DNA from: Candidatus Aerophobota bacterium
GTDB taxonomy: Bacteria; Aerophobota; Aerophobia; Aerophobales; JAGGVN01
Assembly (NCBI GenBank): GCA_021158005.1
Contig: JAGGVN010000096.1
Span: forward strand, 1 to 53,080
Length of the DNA: 53,080 nt
Direction of reading: 5' to 3'
The notes under the pieces were generated by a model that was given only the letters and a program-made list of their open reading frames with translations, searched no databases and was not told where the DNA came from. Shown one piece after another: positions 25,901 to 34,767 of this stretch; position 1 is the first letter of the stretch, and each line of letters opens with the position of its first letter. The translations under genes and the position numbers were made by a program.

Positions 25901-27040
25901 TCAAACAACTACTATCTCTGGAGGATTAATATAGTTATGATAAGCTTCCTTTACTCTTCCTTTCCTCGCATTTCCCTTATGGAGAAAGAGACGGTAACGG
26001 AATATTAAATTTTTACCCCGAGTAAGAATATAGGAACCATCACGACGAGAATCGTTATAGTAGTAAGAGAGCGCAAAGGGATTAGCCGTCATTAGTCCAT
26101 AATTTCGCACATGCCAGTAAGTAGGATAGCGAAAATTCAGAGGATGATCAAAGATAGATAAACCTACTTCTTCTCCCTGAATAGGTCCGGAGTAGTCACA
26201 CCAGTGGGCTCTTTTTCCCCAGGTTTCTTTTTCGTACATTCCTCCGTAAGTATTCTCAATAACCCCATTTTTATCAGCGTTGATCAGGGGATTTACTCGA
26301 ATAGAAAGAATTCCTCCCTCTTTAGTATCGCCAAATTTTACATCTCCTTCTGTAGCTCGAAAATTTATTTCAAAGTCAATTATCCGAGGAATGACAAGAT
26401 TATAAATTCTTATAGTCCTCTCTTCTTCTAAGATTTTTTTTCTATCTTTATCTGTCCAATAGTTCTTAGCTTCAATTTCTCCAAAGACAGGCCCGGAAAT
26501 TATCTCTCTAAATCCTTTATGTATCTGGTATCCGTGTTTTTCTTCCTCGCTCCAGTTATCTACCCCGTTAACGTCCCCATGGGCTATCCAGCAGGAACGG
26601 TGATGAATATGGTCAAATTTTTCCGGATTTCCCGGACTTGCCGGAGCGCGAGTAAGATTTCTTCCTTCTTCATCAGTAATAGGCCATAAATATGGACGAA
26701 CAATAGATTCGTTATAATAATAACGGGAAAAAACTTTCTCACCTATCCTTATTTCTAAATTCGATTCCTTTTTGAGTATTTCTACTCCCTTATTCTCGGA
26801 GAAAACTTTCCCCTTCTGAGGAATTAAGAGGTATCTTTTTTCTTCCCCCGGAGATAAATCTTTAATTATCCAGAAGAGAAAAGTTCCCCTTCCGTTTTTT
26901 TTCATCTGCAGAGCTACTTCCTTATCTTCCTTTTCTTCTATTAATTTTGCTCTTTTTAGCTCCTCTTTTAAGAAGAGGGTAACAGGACAATTATTTCGAT
27001 AGTGCCAGCCACTTTTCACAATTATTCTCTTTTCAGCCAT
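25901..27040 (-). CDS. PmoA-like DUF6807 family protein
   Basis: This 379-residue protein resembles the DUF6807 (formerly called PmoA-related) family found in sugar-utilisation clusters. Visible traits are the central segment RPYLWPITDEEGRNLTRA, a histidine-rich DHIHHRSCWIAHGDVNG stretch near residues 145-160, and a C-terminal half of beta strands (DYSGPIQGEEVGLSIFDHP, WHVRNYGLMTANPF). No signal peptide is seen, so it is probably cytosolic. The molecular activity of the family is unknown to me; a carbohydrate-lyase-like or galactose-mutarotase-like fold is plausible. It is flanked by an isomerase and a dehydrogenase, which points to sugar metabolism. Confidence 0.78.
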   Translation of the reverse strand: MAEKRIIVKSGWHYRNNCPVTLFLKEELKRAKLIEEKEDKEVALQMKKNGRGTFLFWIIKDLSPGEEKRYLLIPQKGKVFSENKGVEILKKESNLEIRIGEKVFSRYYYNESIVRPYLWPITDEEGRNLTRAPASPGNPEKFDHIHHRSCWIAHGDVNGVDNWSEEEKHGYQIHKGFREIISGPVFGEIEAKNYWTDKDRKKILEEERTIRIYNLVIPRIIDFEINFRATEGDVKFGDTKEGGILSIRVNPLINADKNGVIENTYGGMYEKETWGKRAHWCDYSGPIQGEEVGLSIFDHPLNFRYPTYWHVRNYGLMTANPFALSYYYNDSRRDGSYILTRGKNLIFRYRLFLHKGNARKGRVKEAYHNYINPPEIVVV

Positions 27041-27053
27041 CTTTTTCTCCTTA

Positions 27054-27875
27054 TTACAGAAACTTTTTTAAATAAATAAGGCTGTCCTTAGCAATTTTTC
27101 TTGGTCCAGGAGAGATATCAAAAACTTCCACCGAGATGAATCCCGAGTATTTAATTTCCCTCAGAGCTTCTATTATGGGTGCAAAATCTACTCTTCCAAA
27201 TCCCGGTCCCTGACCATTAGGATCATTAGCATGAAAATGGAAAAGATAATCCTTATTTTCTTTAATTATCCGGGGAATAGGTCTTTCCTCATCACTCATT
27301 GCCTTTACATCTAAATGGAGTTTAAAATTAGGATGATTAATTTCTTTAATTAAGGAGACTGCTTCTTTAGCTGTATTAATAAAGTTAGTTTCAGATCTGG
27401 CTAAGGGCTCTATGCAAATAATAACCCCTCTTTCTTTAGCTCTTTCCGCAGACTCAATAAAAACCTCCTTTACTCTAGCTTTTGTCTCTTCATAATTTGA
27501 GTCTTTTTCTATATTCCTTTGCTTTGGTGAACCAAAGATAAGCATTCTCCCTCCTATATCTGCGCAAAAATCAATAAGAGATTTCAGATACTCAGTCGTC
27601 TTCTTCCTTATCTTTTTATCAAAGGAACTGACCGAAAGCCCCGGAGGACTGACTAAGAGCCAATGAAGACCAATCACTTCCAGCCCGTAATTCTTAGCCA
27701 GAGAACTAATCTCCTTCCTCTTCGAGAGAGGAATCTCCTCTACTGAAGAAGCTAAAGTAAAGGGAGCAAATTCTATTCCCTCATAACCAAGATTGGCAAT
27801 ATATTCCATAATATCCTTCAAAGGCCAGAATTTATTATCTTCCTTAAATGTCTCGTTACAAATCCCTAATTTCAT
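27054..27875 (-). CDS. Sugar phosphate isomerase/epimerase-type TIM-barrel protein
   Basis: This 273-residue protein belongs to the AP-endonuclease-2/xylose isomerase-like TIM-barrel superfamily. Visible features are the first strand KLGICNETF (2-10), GYEGIEFAPF (31-40), EVIGLHWLL, the ICIEPLARSETNF metal-site strand, LHLDVKAMSDEE, HFHANDPNGQGPGFG and YSGFISVEVFD near the end. The E, D, H and E metal ligands seem intact. It overlaps the nucleotidyltransferase stop by 4 nt and precedes the DUF6807 gene by 13 nt, so it is part of one operon. Substrate unknown: keto-sugar epimerisation is likely. Confidence 0.85.
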   Translation of the reverse strand: MKLGICNETFKEDNKFWPLKDIMEYIANLGYEGIEFAPFTLASSVEEIPLSKRKEISSLAKNYGLEVIGLHWLLVSPPGLSVSSFDKKIRKKTTEYLKSLIDFCADIGGRMLIFGSPKQRNIEKDSNYEETKARVKEVFIESAERAKERGVIICIEPLARSETNFINTAKEAVSLIKEINHPNFKLHLDVKAMSDEERPIPRIIKENKDYLFHFHANDPNGQGPGFGRVDFAPIIEALREIKYSGFISVEVFDISPGPRKIAKDSLIYLKKFL

Positions 27876-28612
27876 TTATTACTCTTTCTTTTTAGAATTT
27901 TCCAGGCTCTTTTTAACTCCTCAGGAGTATTTACCCCCAAGACTACCAGAGAATCTTTGGTCCGCATGGCTTCCACTCTCAACCCCTTTTGATGAAAGAG
28001 CTCAACAACATCGGTGAGATAATACTCTCTACTTGCATTATTACACTTTAACAGGGGAAGAACGGGAAGAAGTTCTCTTGTATTAAAGCAGTAAATACCA
28101 CTGTTTACCTCCTTAATTTTTAACTCTTCAGAGGTAGCATCCTTAATTTCTACAATTTTTTTTATCTGTCTATATCCATCTCGAACAATTCTCCCGTAAT
28201 GAGTGGGATTAGGAAGAAGAGCAGTTAAAACAGTTGCTGCTGATTCTCTTTTTCGCTGATATTGAACCAATTCTTTCAGAATGGAGGGGGTAACGAAAGG
28301 AGCGTCACCAGGAAGGACAATTAATTCCCCTCCAAAATCTTTCAGAAGAGGAATAGCTTGCTTAAGAGCATCTCCCGTACCTCGCCTTTCCTTCTGATAT
28401 ACATACTCAAAATTATTTCCCAGAACCGATTTTACCTTTTCTGCTTGATGACCTACAACCACAATAACTTTACTCACACCACTCTTAACACAAGCACCCA
28501 CTGGAAATTTCACCAGTTCCTGGTAATCTATTCGATGAAGTAACTTGGTTAAAGGTGATTTCATTCGTGTTCCTTCACCTGCTGCCAGGACTACCGCCCT
28601 TACATTTTTCAT
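27872..28612 (-). CDS. GlmU-like sugar-1-phosphate nucleotidyltransferase (uridyltransferase domain only)
   Basis: This 246-residue protein matches the N-terminal half of GlmU, which makes UDP-GlcNAc from UTP and GlcNAc-1-P. It has LAAGEGTRM (9-17), the lysine strand SPLTKLLHRI (19-28), RRGTGDAL, the metal-binding LPGDAPFVTPSI and VNSGIYCFNTREL. The C-terminal left-handed beta-helix acetyltransferase domain of bifunctional GlmU is absent; the ORF ends cleanly after a KRKSNK tail. Acetylation may be done by another protein, or the enzyme may act on another sugar phosphate. It starts a four-gene sugar cluster and overlaps the isomerase by 4 nt. Confidence 0.82.
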   Translation of the reverse strand: MKNVRAVVLAAGEGTRMKSPLTKLLHRIDYQELVKFPVGACVKSGVSKVIVVVGHQAEKVKSVLGNNFEYVYQKERRGTGDALKQAIPLLKDFGGELIVLPGDAPFVTPSILKELVQYQRKRESAATVLTALLPNPTHYGRIVRDGYRQIKKIVEIKDATSEELKIKEVNSGIYCFNTRELLPVLPLLKCNNASREYYLTDVVELFHQKGLRVEAMRTKDSLVVLGVNTPEELKRAWKILKRKSNK

Positions 28613-28649
28613 TATCTTTTCTCCTTCTTAATTATTAACAGCGCTTTCT

Positions 28650-28667
28650 CTAAGAAAATTTTCTTAG
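28650..28667 (-). promoter_or_regulatory. 18-bp perfect palindrome, candidate operator of the sugar cluster
   Basis: CTAAGAAAATTTTCTTAG is an exact palindrome without a loop, placed between the predicted promoter and the GlmU-like start codon, roughly 15 to 30 nt past the expected transcription start. This location suits a repressor operator. The lack of a loop makes it a poor hairpin. Confidence 0.45.
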
Positions 28668-28687
28668 CATTCTTAAAGATTTAATTT

Positions 28688-28715
28688 ACTATAACATTAA
28701 TTTAAGCTCTGTCAA
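28688..28715 (-). promoter_or_regulatory. Strong putative sigma-70 promoter of the sugar cluster
   Basis: The minus strand carries a perfect TTGACA (28715-28710), a 16-nt spacer and TATAGT (28693-28688). It lies in the 157-nt gap between murJ and the GlmU-like gene, so the sugar cluster is probably transcribed separately from murJ. Confidence 0.6.
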
Positions 28716-28769
28716 CTTTCCCGCCCGTTCCCTCTTAACAAAAAATTCTATAATTCAGCGTCCTTAAAT

Positions 28770-30323
28770 TCAAATGACTTTTTTGAGTATCTGTCTAACT
28801 TTCCCAAATTCTTCTAACTTCAAAAAATAAGCTAATAAAGAAAATATTCCTATCCCTATTCCTAAACTTCCGGATAATTGGATAATTTGTAAGAATAAAG
28901 AAGAAATTTCTTCAAGCATAGAAGTGATCTTTATGAATAGATAAATTCCCCCAATCATTATAGAACTTGAAAGGCTAACTTTTAAAAGAGAAAGAAGAAT
29001 TTTTCCTCCTTCTATCTTTTTTAATCTCTTCCTCAATAGAAAAAGCAGGATAGCCATATTTATTATCATAGAAATAGAAGTTGCCAGAGCCAATCCTCCC
29101 TGTCTTAAAGGAGAAATCAGGAGAAAATTGAGAGTAACATTAACAACCATAGTAAGAAATGATATCTTAAGAGGTGTTACCATATCTTGAAGAGAGTAAA
29201 AAGCACGATTGAGAACCATCACTCCTCCCATAGCAAATAAACCTACTGAATAATAAAATAAAGCCTGATAGGTCGCCAAAGTATCTTCAAGAAGAAAAGC
29301 TCCGTGCTGGAAAATTAGAGAAATTAAGAGTTTTCCTATAATAATTAATCCCGCACTGGAAGGAATTAAAAGGAAGAAAACCATACGCAGACCCAGAGAG
29401 AGTGTTTCTCTAAATTCTTTTAGGTCCTCTCTGATATCCAGAGAAGAAAGGGAAGGAAAGATAGCTGTAGAGAAAGCAATGGCAAAGAGCCCTATAGGAA
29501 GCTGAATTAACCGCATAGCGTATTGAAGAGAAGAAATACCTCCCGGTGGAAGAGTGGAGGCAAAGACCCGATTAATAAGAATATTAATCTGTAGAGTCAT
29601 TCCTCCAAGAGCAGCTGGGCCCATCAATTTAAATATCTTTCTTACTCCTGCATCTTTAAAGGAAAGAACAAAATGGTAGCTATAACCCTTAGCTTTAAGA
29701 AAGGGGAGCTGGAAAAAAAGTTGAACTCCTCCACCAAGGACTACTCCTATAGCTAAGCTATAAATCCCGTATCGAGAGCTTAGTAAAACAGCAGAAAAGA
29801 TAATAGCTATATTAAAAAGGACAGGAGCGAAAGCAGGAGAAAAAAAATGCCTTTCACAGTTAAGTATAGCCATAGCTAAAGCAGCTATACTTATGAAAAG
29901 AAGGAAGGGAAACATTATCTGAGTAAGTTTAATTGCTAACTGCATTTGAGAGAAAGAGCCTTTGAAACCAAAGGCCAACCAGGGAACATAGAAAGGAGCA
30001 AAAAAGATCCCAACTGTTACTGTAACGATTAAGATAAGGAGTAAAATATTAAGGATATTACTGGCCAGAATTTCCGCTTCTTTTCTGCTCTTATTCCTTA
30101 ACCATTCGCTAAAGACAGGAATAAAAGCAATGCTTAACGCCCCCTCAGCTAAAAGAGAGCGAAAGAGATTAGGTAGGGTAAATCCTATCCAGAAAGCATC
30201 TGTAGCTGGAGAGTAACCGAATATATAAGCAATAACCTGAAGTCTTACCAGACCGAAGAGGCGGGAAAAAAAAGTTCCCACTCCTACTATTCCAGCAGCT
30301 TTAACTATTCTCTCTTTTTCCAA
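28770..30323 (-). CDS. murJ: Lipid II flippase MurJ (MviN family)
   Basis: MurJ flips the peptidoglycan precursor lipid II across the cytoplasmic membrane. The 517-residue protein has around 14 hydrophobic TM segments and the family N-terminus AAGIVGVGTFFSRLFGLVR followed by ATDAFWIGFTLPNLFRSLLAEGALS, with the conserved basic residues of the cavity. The start is TTG (30323) with only a weak upstream GGAA ribosome-binding signal, and it is chosen because it gives the expected N-terminus. It is divergent from rpsT. Confidence 0.95.
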   Translation of the reverse strand: MEKERIVKAAGIVGVGTFFSRLFGLVRLQVIAYIFGYSPATDAFWIGFTLPNLFRSLLAEGALSIAFIPVFSEWLRNKSRKEAEILASNILNILLLILIVTVTVGIFFAPFYVPWLAFGFKGSFSQMQLAIKLTQIMFPFLLFISIAALAMAILNCERHFFSPAFAPVLFNIAIIFSAVLLSSRYGIYSLAIGVVLGGGVQLFFQLPFLKAKGYSYHFVLSFKDAGVRKIFKLMGPAALGGMTLQINILINRVFASTLPPGGISSLQYAMRLIQLPIGLFAIAFSTAIFPSLSSLDIREDLKEFRETLSLGLRMVFFLLIPSSAGLIIIGKLLISLIFQHGAFLLEDTLATYQALFYYSVGLFAMGGVMVLNRAFYSLQDMVTPLKISFLTMVVNVTLNFLLISPLRQGGLALATSISMIINMAILLFLLRKRLKKIEGGKILLSLLKVSLSSSIMIGGIYLFIKITSMLEEISSLFLQIIQLSGSLGIGIGIFSLLAYFLKLEEFGKVRQILKKVI

Positions 30324-30389
30324 TTCCAGCTTCTTAAATTGTAGGAATCTATAATTCCAGAACTATAAAAGGAAAACTTCCCAGGTAAT

Positions 30390-30417
30390 TTGCGAATTTT
30401 TAAGAATATGGTATAAT
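30390..30417 (+). promoter_or_regulatory. Putative rpsT promoter
   Basis: TTGCGA (30390-30395), a 16-nt spacer and a perfect TATAAT (30412-30417) lie 28 nt before the rpsT start codon. A ribosome-binding AAGGAG follows in the short leader. Confidence 0.6.
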
Positions 30418-30445
30418 ATTTCCAAAAAATAAAAAGGAGATATTT

Positions 30446-30706
30446 ATGCCTCTTACAAAATCTGCAAAAAAAAGAGTGAGGCAGGACAAAAAAAGAAGAG
30501 AATATAACAGAAGCTGGAAAACAAGAATGAAAAATAAGATTAAAAAGATCAATAGTTTAATCCAGCAAGGGAAAATTATAGAAGCAAAGGAATTCTTTCC
30601 TTCTCTTATGAGTTTTATCGATAAAGTAGCATCCAAAGGAGTTATTCATAAGAATAAAGCAGCCCGAAAAAAATCAAAAATAGCTAAAAAATTAAATAAA
30701 GAGTAA
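30446..30706 (+). CDS. rpsT: 30S ribosomal protein S20
   Basis: S20 binds 16S rRNA early in small-subunit assembly. The 86-residue protein is lysine- and arginine-rich with the family start MPLTKSAKKRVRQDKKR and the C-terminal KGVIHKNKAARKKSKIAKKL motif. It has its own promoter and AAGGAG ribosome-binding site, and stops 1 nt before the convergent oxidoreductase gene ends, with no obvious terminator between them. Confidence 0.97.
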   Translation: MPLTKSAKKRVRQDKKRREYNRSWKTRMKNKIKKINSLIQQGKIIEAKEFFPSLMSFIDKVASKGVIHKNKAARKKSKIAKKLNKE

Positions 30707-30707
30707 T

Positions 30708-31442
30708 TTAACCTTCTTTAATTACTCCCAGAGGATAATAAGGAATCATTTTTTCTTCTAACCATTTTAGTGCCTCGACGGGAGAAAGTTTTAAGTTAGT
30801 AGGACAGGGGGAGAGGACTTCTACCAGAGAGAATTTCTTCTCTTCTATTTGGGTAACAAAAGATTTTTTAATAGCCTTTTTTGCTTTTCTTACATTAGCA
30901 GGATTATTTACCGCTACCCTTTCTAAATAATAAACTCCCTCTAAGGAAGAGAGTAATTCCGGTATTCTTAGCGGGTAACCACTCTCCTTTACTTCTCGTC
31001 CAAAAGGAGTAGTTGTAGTCTTTTGGCCTATTAAAGTGGTAGGTGCCATCTGCCCGCCAGTCATTCCATAATTAGCATTATTAACGAAGATTATATTAAA
31101 GGATTCTCCTCGAGAAGCCGCATGAATAGTCTCTGCTATTCCAATAGAAGCAAGGTCTCCGTCTCCTTGATAAGTAAAGACTACTCTATCTGGATAAACT
31201 CTCTTTATTCCTGTAGCTACAGCCGGGGCCCGGCCGTGAGCTACTTCCACCATATCAAAATCAAAATAATCATAGGCTACTACCGCGCATCCTACCGGGG
31301 ATATACCTATCACTTTCTCTCTAATACCTAACTCATCTATTACCTCACCTATTAAACGGTGGATTATTCCATGACCGCACCCCGGGCAATAATGCATAGG
31401 AACATTTTTCAGAGAGAGCGGTCTTTTATACCTTATCTTCAT
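30708..31442 (-). CDS. 2-oxoacid:ferredoxin oxidoreductase, TPP-binding beta subunit
   Basis: This 244-residue protein is the TPP-binding subunit of a KorB/VorB-type 2-oxoacid:ferredoxin oxidoreductase. It has [11 protein letters not shown] (16-26), [28 protein letters not shown], the TPP-Mg motif GDGDLASIG and [11 protein letters not shown]. The GTP-like pattern and length fit the family. The alpha and gamma subunits needed for a working enzyme are not adjacent; upstream genes are slipin and nfeD. Specificity (2-oxoglutarate, branched-chain or another acid) cannot be read. Its start lies 18 nt after the slipin stop, behind a GGAGAG. Confidence 0.9.
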   Translation of the reverse strand: MKIRYKRPLSLKNVPMHYCPGCGHGIIHRLIGEVIDELGIREKVIGISPVGCAVVAYDYFDFDMVEVAHGRAPAVATGIKRVYPDRVVFTYQGDGDLASIGIAETIHAASRGESFNIIFVNNANYGMTGGQMAPTTLIGQKTTTTPFGREVKESGYPLRIPELLSSLEGVYYLERVAVNNPANVRKAKKAIKKSFVTQIEEKKFSLVEVLSPCPTNLKLSPVEALKWLEEKMIPYYPLGVIKEG

Positions 31443-31460
31443 ATTTACCTTCTCTCCTTA

Positions 31461-32252
31461 TCAGGGGTTATCCGATGGGGAATCTTTCTTGGTATCTTCT
31501 TTATGAGCCGAAGATACTCTCTGGGTAAAGGTATTCAAGAAGTCAATAGGAACAGGGAAAACAATAGTAGAACTGTGCTCAGTAGATATCTCGGAGAGAG
31601 TCTGAAGATATCTTAATTGAATAGCCTGAGGATATTTACTGAGAATTTCTGCGGCTTGAGACAACTTCTCAGATGCCTGATATTCTCCTGTTGCATTAAT
31701 GACCTTAGCTCTTCTTTCTCTTTCCACTTCAGCTTGCCTGGCCATAGCCCGTTTCATAGTGTCGGGAATTTCAATCTCTTTTATCTCCACCACGCTCACC
31801 TTAATTCCCCAGGGGTCAGTCTGCTCGTCTATTATTGCCTGGAGTCTATCGTTTATTTTTTCTCTTTGTGAAAGAAGCTCATCTAATTCTATTTCTCCAA
31901 CTACTCCCCTTAGAGTAGTTTGAGCTATCTGGAGAGTAGCGAAACGGAAGTTCTCAACTGCTACCACCGCTTTACAGGGATCTATAATTCTAAAATAGAT
32001 TACCGCGTTTACTTTGACGGGAACATTATCCTTAGTCATTACCTCCTGAGGCTGAACATCAAAGTTTATGGTTCTTAAGCTCATTTTTATCATTTTATCC
32101 ACAATAGGAATAATTAAGAAAATCCCGGGACCCTTTGCTCCTACCAATCTTCCTAATCTAAAGATTACTCCCCTCTCATACTCATTGACTATTCTAATAG
32201 AAGCCATTAAAATAATGAGCAATACTATTATTAGAAATATTATTAACCCCAT
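31461..32252 (-). CDS. Slipin, stomatin-like SPFH protein
   Basis: This 263-residue protein has an N-terminal TM (residues 1-20), then a band-7 domain with [15 protein letters not shown] (24-38), [14 protein letters not shown] and [15 protein letters not shown], and a short C-terminal helical region ending in a charged tail. Slipins oligomerise in membranes and are paired with NfeD, a site-specific protease whose archaeal homologue cleaves stomatin. It starts 3 nt after nfeD. It is separate from HflK/HflC in this window. Its physiological role is inferred. Confidence 0.9.
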   Translation of the reverse strand: MGLIIFLIIVLLIILMASIRIVNEYERGVIFRLGRLVGAKGPGIFLIIPIVDKMIKMSLRTINFDVQPQEVMTKDNVPVKVNAVIYFRIIDPCKAVVAVENFRFATLQIAQTTLRGVVGEIELDELLSQREKINDRLQAIIDEQTDPWGIKVSVVEIKEIEIPDTMKRAMARQAEVERERRAKVINATGEYQASEKLSQAAEILSKYPQAIQLRYLQTLSEISTEHSSTIVFPVPIDFLNTFTQRVSSAHKEDTKKDSPSDNP

Positions 32253-32255
32253 CTT

Positions 32256-33551
32256 TTACACCTCCTTTTTCTTTACTATCAATCTCATTCCTTCTAATCC
32301 TCTTACCTCTACTTTCTCTCCTTTTTTAATTATCTCTTCAGGAAATTCAGCCCTTGCATTCCACATCTCTCCCCATATCCAGATTTTTCCATAAGGATTA
32401 AGATTAGTCTTAGCTACTCCTTCTCTTCCTATCATTCCCTCTGGCCCTGTAACCGGTCTTTTTACACGTGCTTTGACTACATAGGTAATAACAAATACAA
32501 AAAAACCGGAAATAAGAGCAGCAGCAAGAATAATATATTTTAAAGATATAGAGATATAAAGGGCAGAGGGATCAATCAGCATAAGAGAACCTAAGATTAG
32601 AGCAATTACCCCTCCAATAGTTAAAGCTCCATAAGAGGTAACTTTAATCTCTAAAAGAAATAAAATAACAGCTAAGATGATGAGAAATATCCCTGCTAAG
32701 GTAAAAGGAACAACCTGGAGGGAAAAGAGAGAGAGAATTAAGCAGGTTGTTCCGACAACTCCAGGAAGTATTGCTCCCGGATGAAGAAACTCCATAATAA
32801 TCCCGAGTATTCCTATCATCATCAGAATATATGCTATATTGGGGTCGGCTAAGGTTTGAAGAAACTTTTCCTGAAAGGAGGAAGGAATAAAACAAATTTC
32901 TGCTTTCTTTGTCTTAAGCACAACTATTCTTTTAGGAAATTCTATCTTCTTCCCGTCTATTTTCTGGAGAAGTTCGGACAAATCCTCAGCAATAAGGTCT
33001 ATTACTCCCAATTTTAAAGCTTCTGTTTCTGTTATAGAAACACTCTTTCTAACAGCTTCTTCTGCCCACTGAGCATTCTTTCCTCGCTTCTGAGCGATAG
33101 ATTTAATATAAGCAGAAGCATCATTGAGAACCTTTTCTTTTGTTTCTTCATCCATTTGCATTCCCATAGCTACCGGATGAGCTGCCCCAATATTAGTCCC
33201 CGGAGCCATTGCCGCTATGTGAGCCGCTAAAGTAATAAAGACCCCGGCTGAGGCTGCCCTTGCCCCTTTAGGAGATACATAAACTACTACAGGAATTGTA
33301 CTATTAAGCATTGCTTTGGTCATCTGACGCATAGAAGTATCCAATCCTCCGGGAGTATCCAGTTCAATGACTAAACACTCACTCTTTTCCTTAATAGCAA
33401 TATTGAGTGCTTTTTCCAGACGATTAGCTGTAACCGGACTTATAGGCCCATTAATAGTTAAAACCTGCACATTCTCTGATTTAGCTGGTAAACAGAAGAT
33501 AAAAGAAACTAAAATAATTAGCAAAATTATAATTTCTATCTCTTTTTTCAT
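32256..33551 (-). CDS. nfeD: NfeD family membrane protein with ClpP-like serine protease domain
   Basis: This 431-residue protein is a full-length NfeD1b. An N-terminal signal segment (5-22) precedes a ClpP-class domain: DTPGGLDTSM (65-74), the nucleophile serine in GARAASAGVF (S101) and the lysine in DASAYIKSIA (K150), the Ser/Lys dyad of the family. Several TMs follow at about 236-350, then a C-terminal OB-fold (about 370-431) with GMIGREGVAKTNLNP. It lies 1 nt after coaBC and 3 nt before slipin. Confidence 0.92.
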   Translation of the reverse strand: MKKEIEIIILLIILVSFIFCLPAKSENVQVLTINGPISPVTANRLEKALNIAIKEKSECLVIELDTPGGLDTSMRQMTKAMLNSTIPVVVYVSPKGARAASAGVFITLAAHIAAMAPGTNIGAAHPVAMGMQMDEETKEKVLNDASAYIKSIAQKRGKNAQWAEEAVRKSVSITETEALKLGVIDLIAEDLSELLQKIDGKKIEFPKRIVVLKTKKAEICFIPSSFQEKFLQTLADPNIAYILMMIGILGIIMEFLHPGAILPGVVGTTCLILSLFSLQVVPFTLAGIFLIILAVILFLLEIKVTSYGALTIGGVIALILGSLMLIDPSALYISISLKYIILAAALISGFFVFVITYVVKARVKRPVTGPEGMIGREGVAKTNLNPYGKIWIWGEMWNARAEFPEEIIKKGEKVEVRGLEGMRLIVKKKEV

Positions 33552-33552
33552 C

Positions 33553-34767
33553 TTAACTTATATCCTTTTCCAGCAAATTCTTCACCTTATCCCATATCTT
33601 TACCGCTATTTCTCTTTTACTTCTTTTAGCAAGATACTCTATCTTACCATTTTTATCAATTAAGGTAACTATGTTAGTCTCTTCCTCAAAACCTGCCCCT
33701 TCAAGGGTGATATCGTTAGCTACTATCAAATCAAGATTCTTCTCTTTCAATTTCTTTTTGGCTTCCTCTTCTATATTTTCTACTTCTGCACAAAACCCTA
33801 TTAGAATTTTATCCTTTTTTCTTTCTCCTAATTCTTTTAGTATATCCGGATTTTGGACTAACTTTATAGTAAGCTCTTTTTGAGAATCTTTCTTTATTTT
33901 TCCTTCCCTTCTTTTCTCTGGTCTGTAATCCGCGACAGCCGCTACCATAAATACTCCATCTACCTTAGAAAAGTTATCCATTACTTTCTTTTCCATGTCT
34001 TTTGCCGACTCTACTAAGTAAAACTCTGCCTTTGCCGGAGGAGTAAGAAAAGTAGGCCCACTAATGAGGATAATCTTTGCTCCTCGAGAAATTCCTTCTT
34101 CAGCCAGTGCATAACCCATTTTACCACTGGAATAATTGCTAAAGAACCGCACTTCATCTAAGGGTTCTCTTGTGGGACCGGCAGTAATCAGGAAACTCTT
34201 TCCCTGAAAGTCATTAAGAGAATTCATTACTTTTTCAAGATATTTTACAATACGAGGAGGATCTACCATTCTCCCTATTTCTGCCTCCCCGGAAGCTAAA
34301 ACTCCCTTCTCAGGACCAATAAATTTAAAACCAAAAGTCTTTAGCTTATTCATATTAGTCTGAAAAATAGGATTTCTGAACATTCTATAATTCATTGCTG
34401 GAGCAATAACTACCGGTGCCCTCGTAGCCAAGACCGTGGTAGTAAGAATATCATCGGCAATTCCGTTAGCTATTTTCCCTATTATATTCGCTGTAGCGGG
34501 GGCAATTAAAAGAAGGTCGGCCAATTTAGCCAGAGAGAGGTGAGGTATTTCTTTCTTTTCTTCTTTAAACATCTTCCGGGTAACTCTCTGGGAAGAGAGA
34601 GTCTGAAAAGTAAGTGGATGAACAAAATAAGTAGCTGCTCTGGTCATTACAGGGTAAATTATGGCTTCTTTTTTTCGAAGCAGTCTTATAATCTCCACTG
34701 CCTTATAGGCAGCAATACTTCCCGTTATTCCCACTACAATATTCTTATTTTTCAGCACAGAATTCAT
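33553..34767 (-). CDS. coaBC: Bifunctional phosphopantothenoylcysteine decarboxylase/phosphopantothenate-cysteine ligase
   Basis: CoaBC makes 4'-phosphopantetheine from phosphopantothenate and cysteine in CoA synthesis. The 404-residue protein has a flavin-containing CoaC domain (GSIAAYK near 15-21, the active-site PHLSLAK histidine, APATANIIGKIANGIADD) and a CoaB ligase domain (ITAGPTREPLDEVRF, SSGKMGYALAEE, VKLVQNPDIL-type). Its first codons overlap the MBL hydrolase end by 23 nt. coaE at 18380 is the other CoA gene in the window. Confidence 0.95.
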   Translation of the reverse strand: MNSVLKNKNIVVGITGSIAAYKAVEIIRLLRKKEAIIYPVMTRAATYFVHPLTFQTLSSQRVTRKMFKEEKKEIPHLSLAKLADLLLIAPATANIIGKIANGIADDILTTTVLATRAPVVIAPAMNYRMFRNPIFQTNMNKLKTFGFKFIGPEKGVLASGEAEIGRMVDPPRIVKYLEKVMNSLNDFQGKSFLITAGPTREPLDEVRFFSNYSSGKMGYALAEEGISRGAKIILISGPTFLTPPAKAEFYLVESAKDMEKKVMDNFSKVDGVFMVAAVADYRPEKRREGKIKKDSQKELTIKLVQNPDILKELGERKKDKILIGFCAEVENIEEEAKKKLKEKNLDLIVANDITLEGAGFEEETNIVTLIDKNGKIEYLAKRSKREIAVKIWDKVKNLLEKDIS

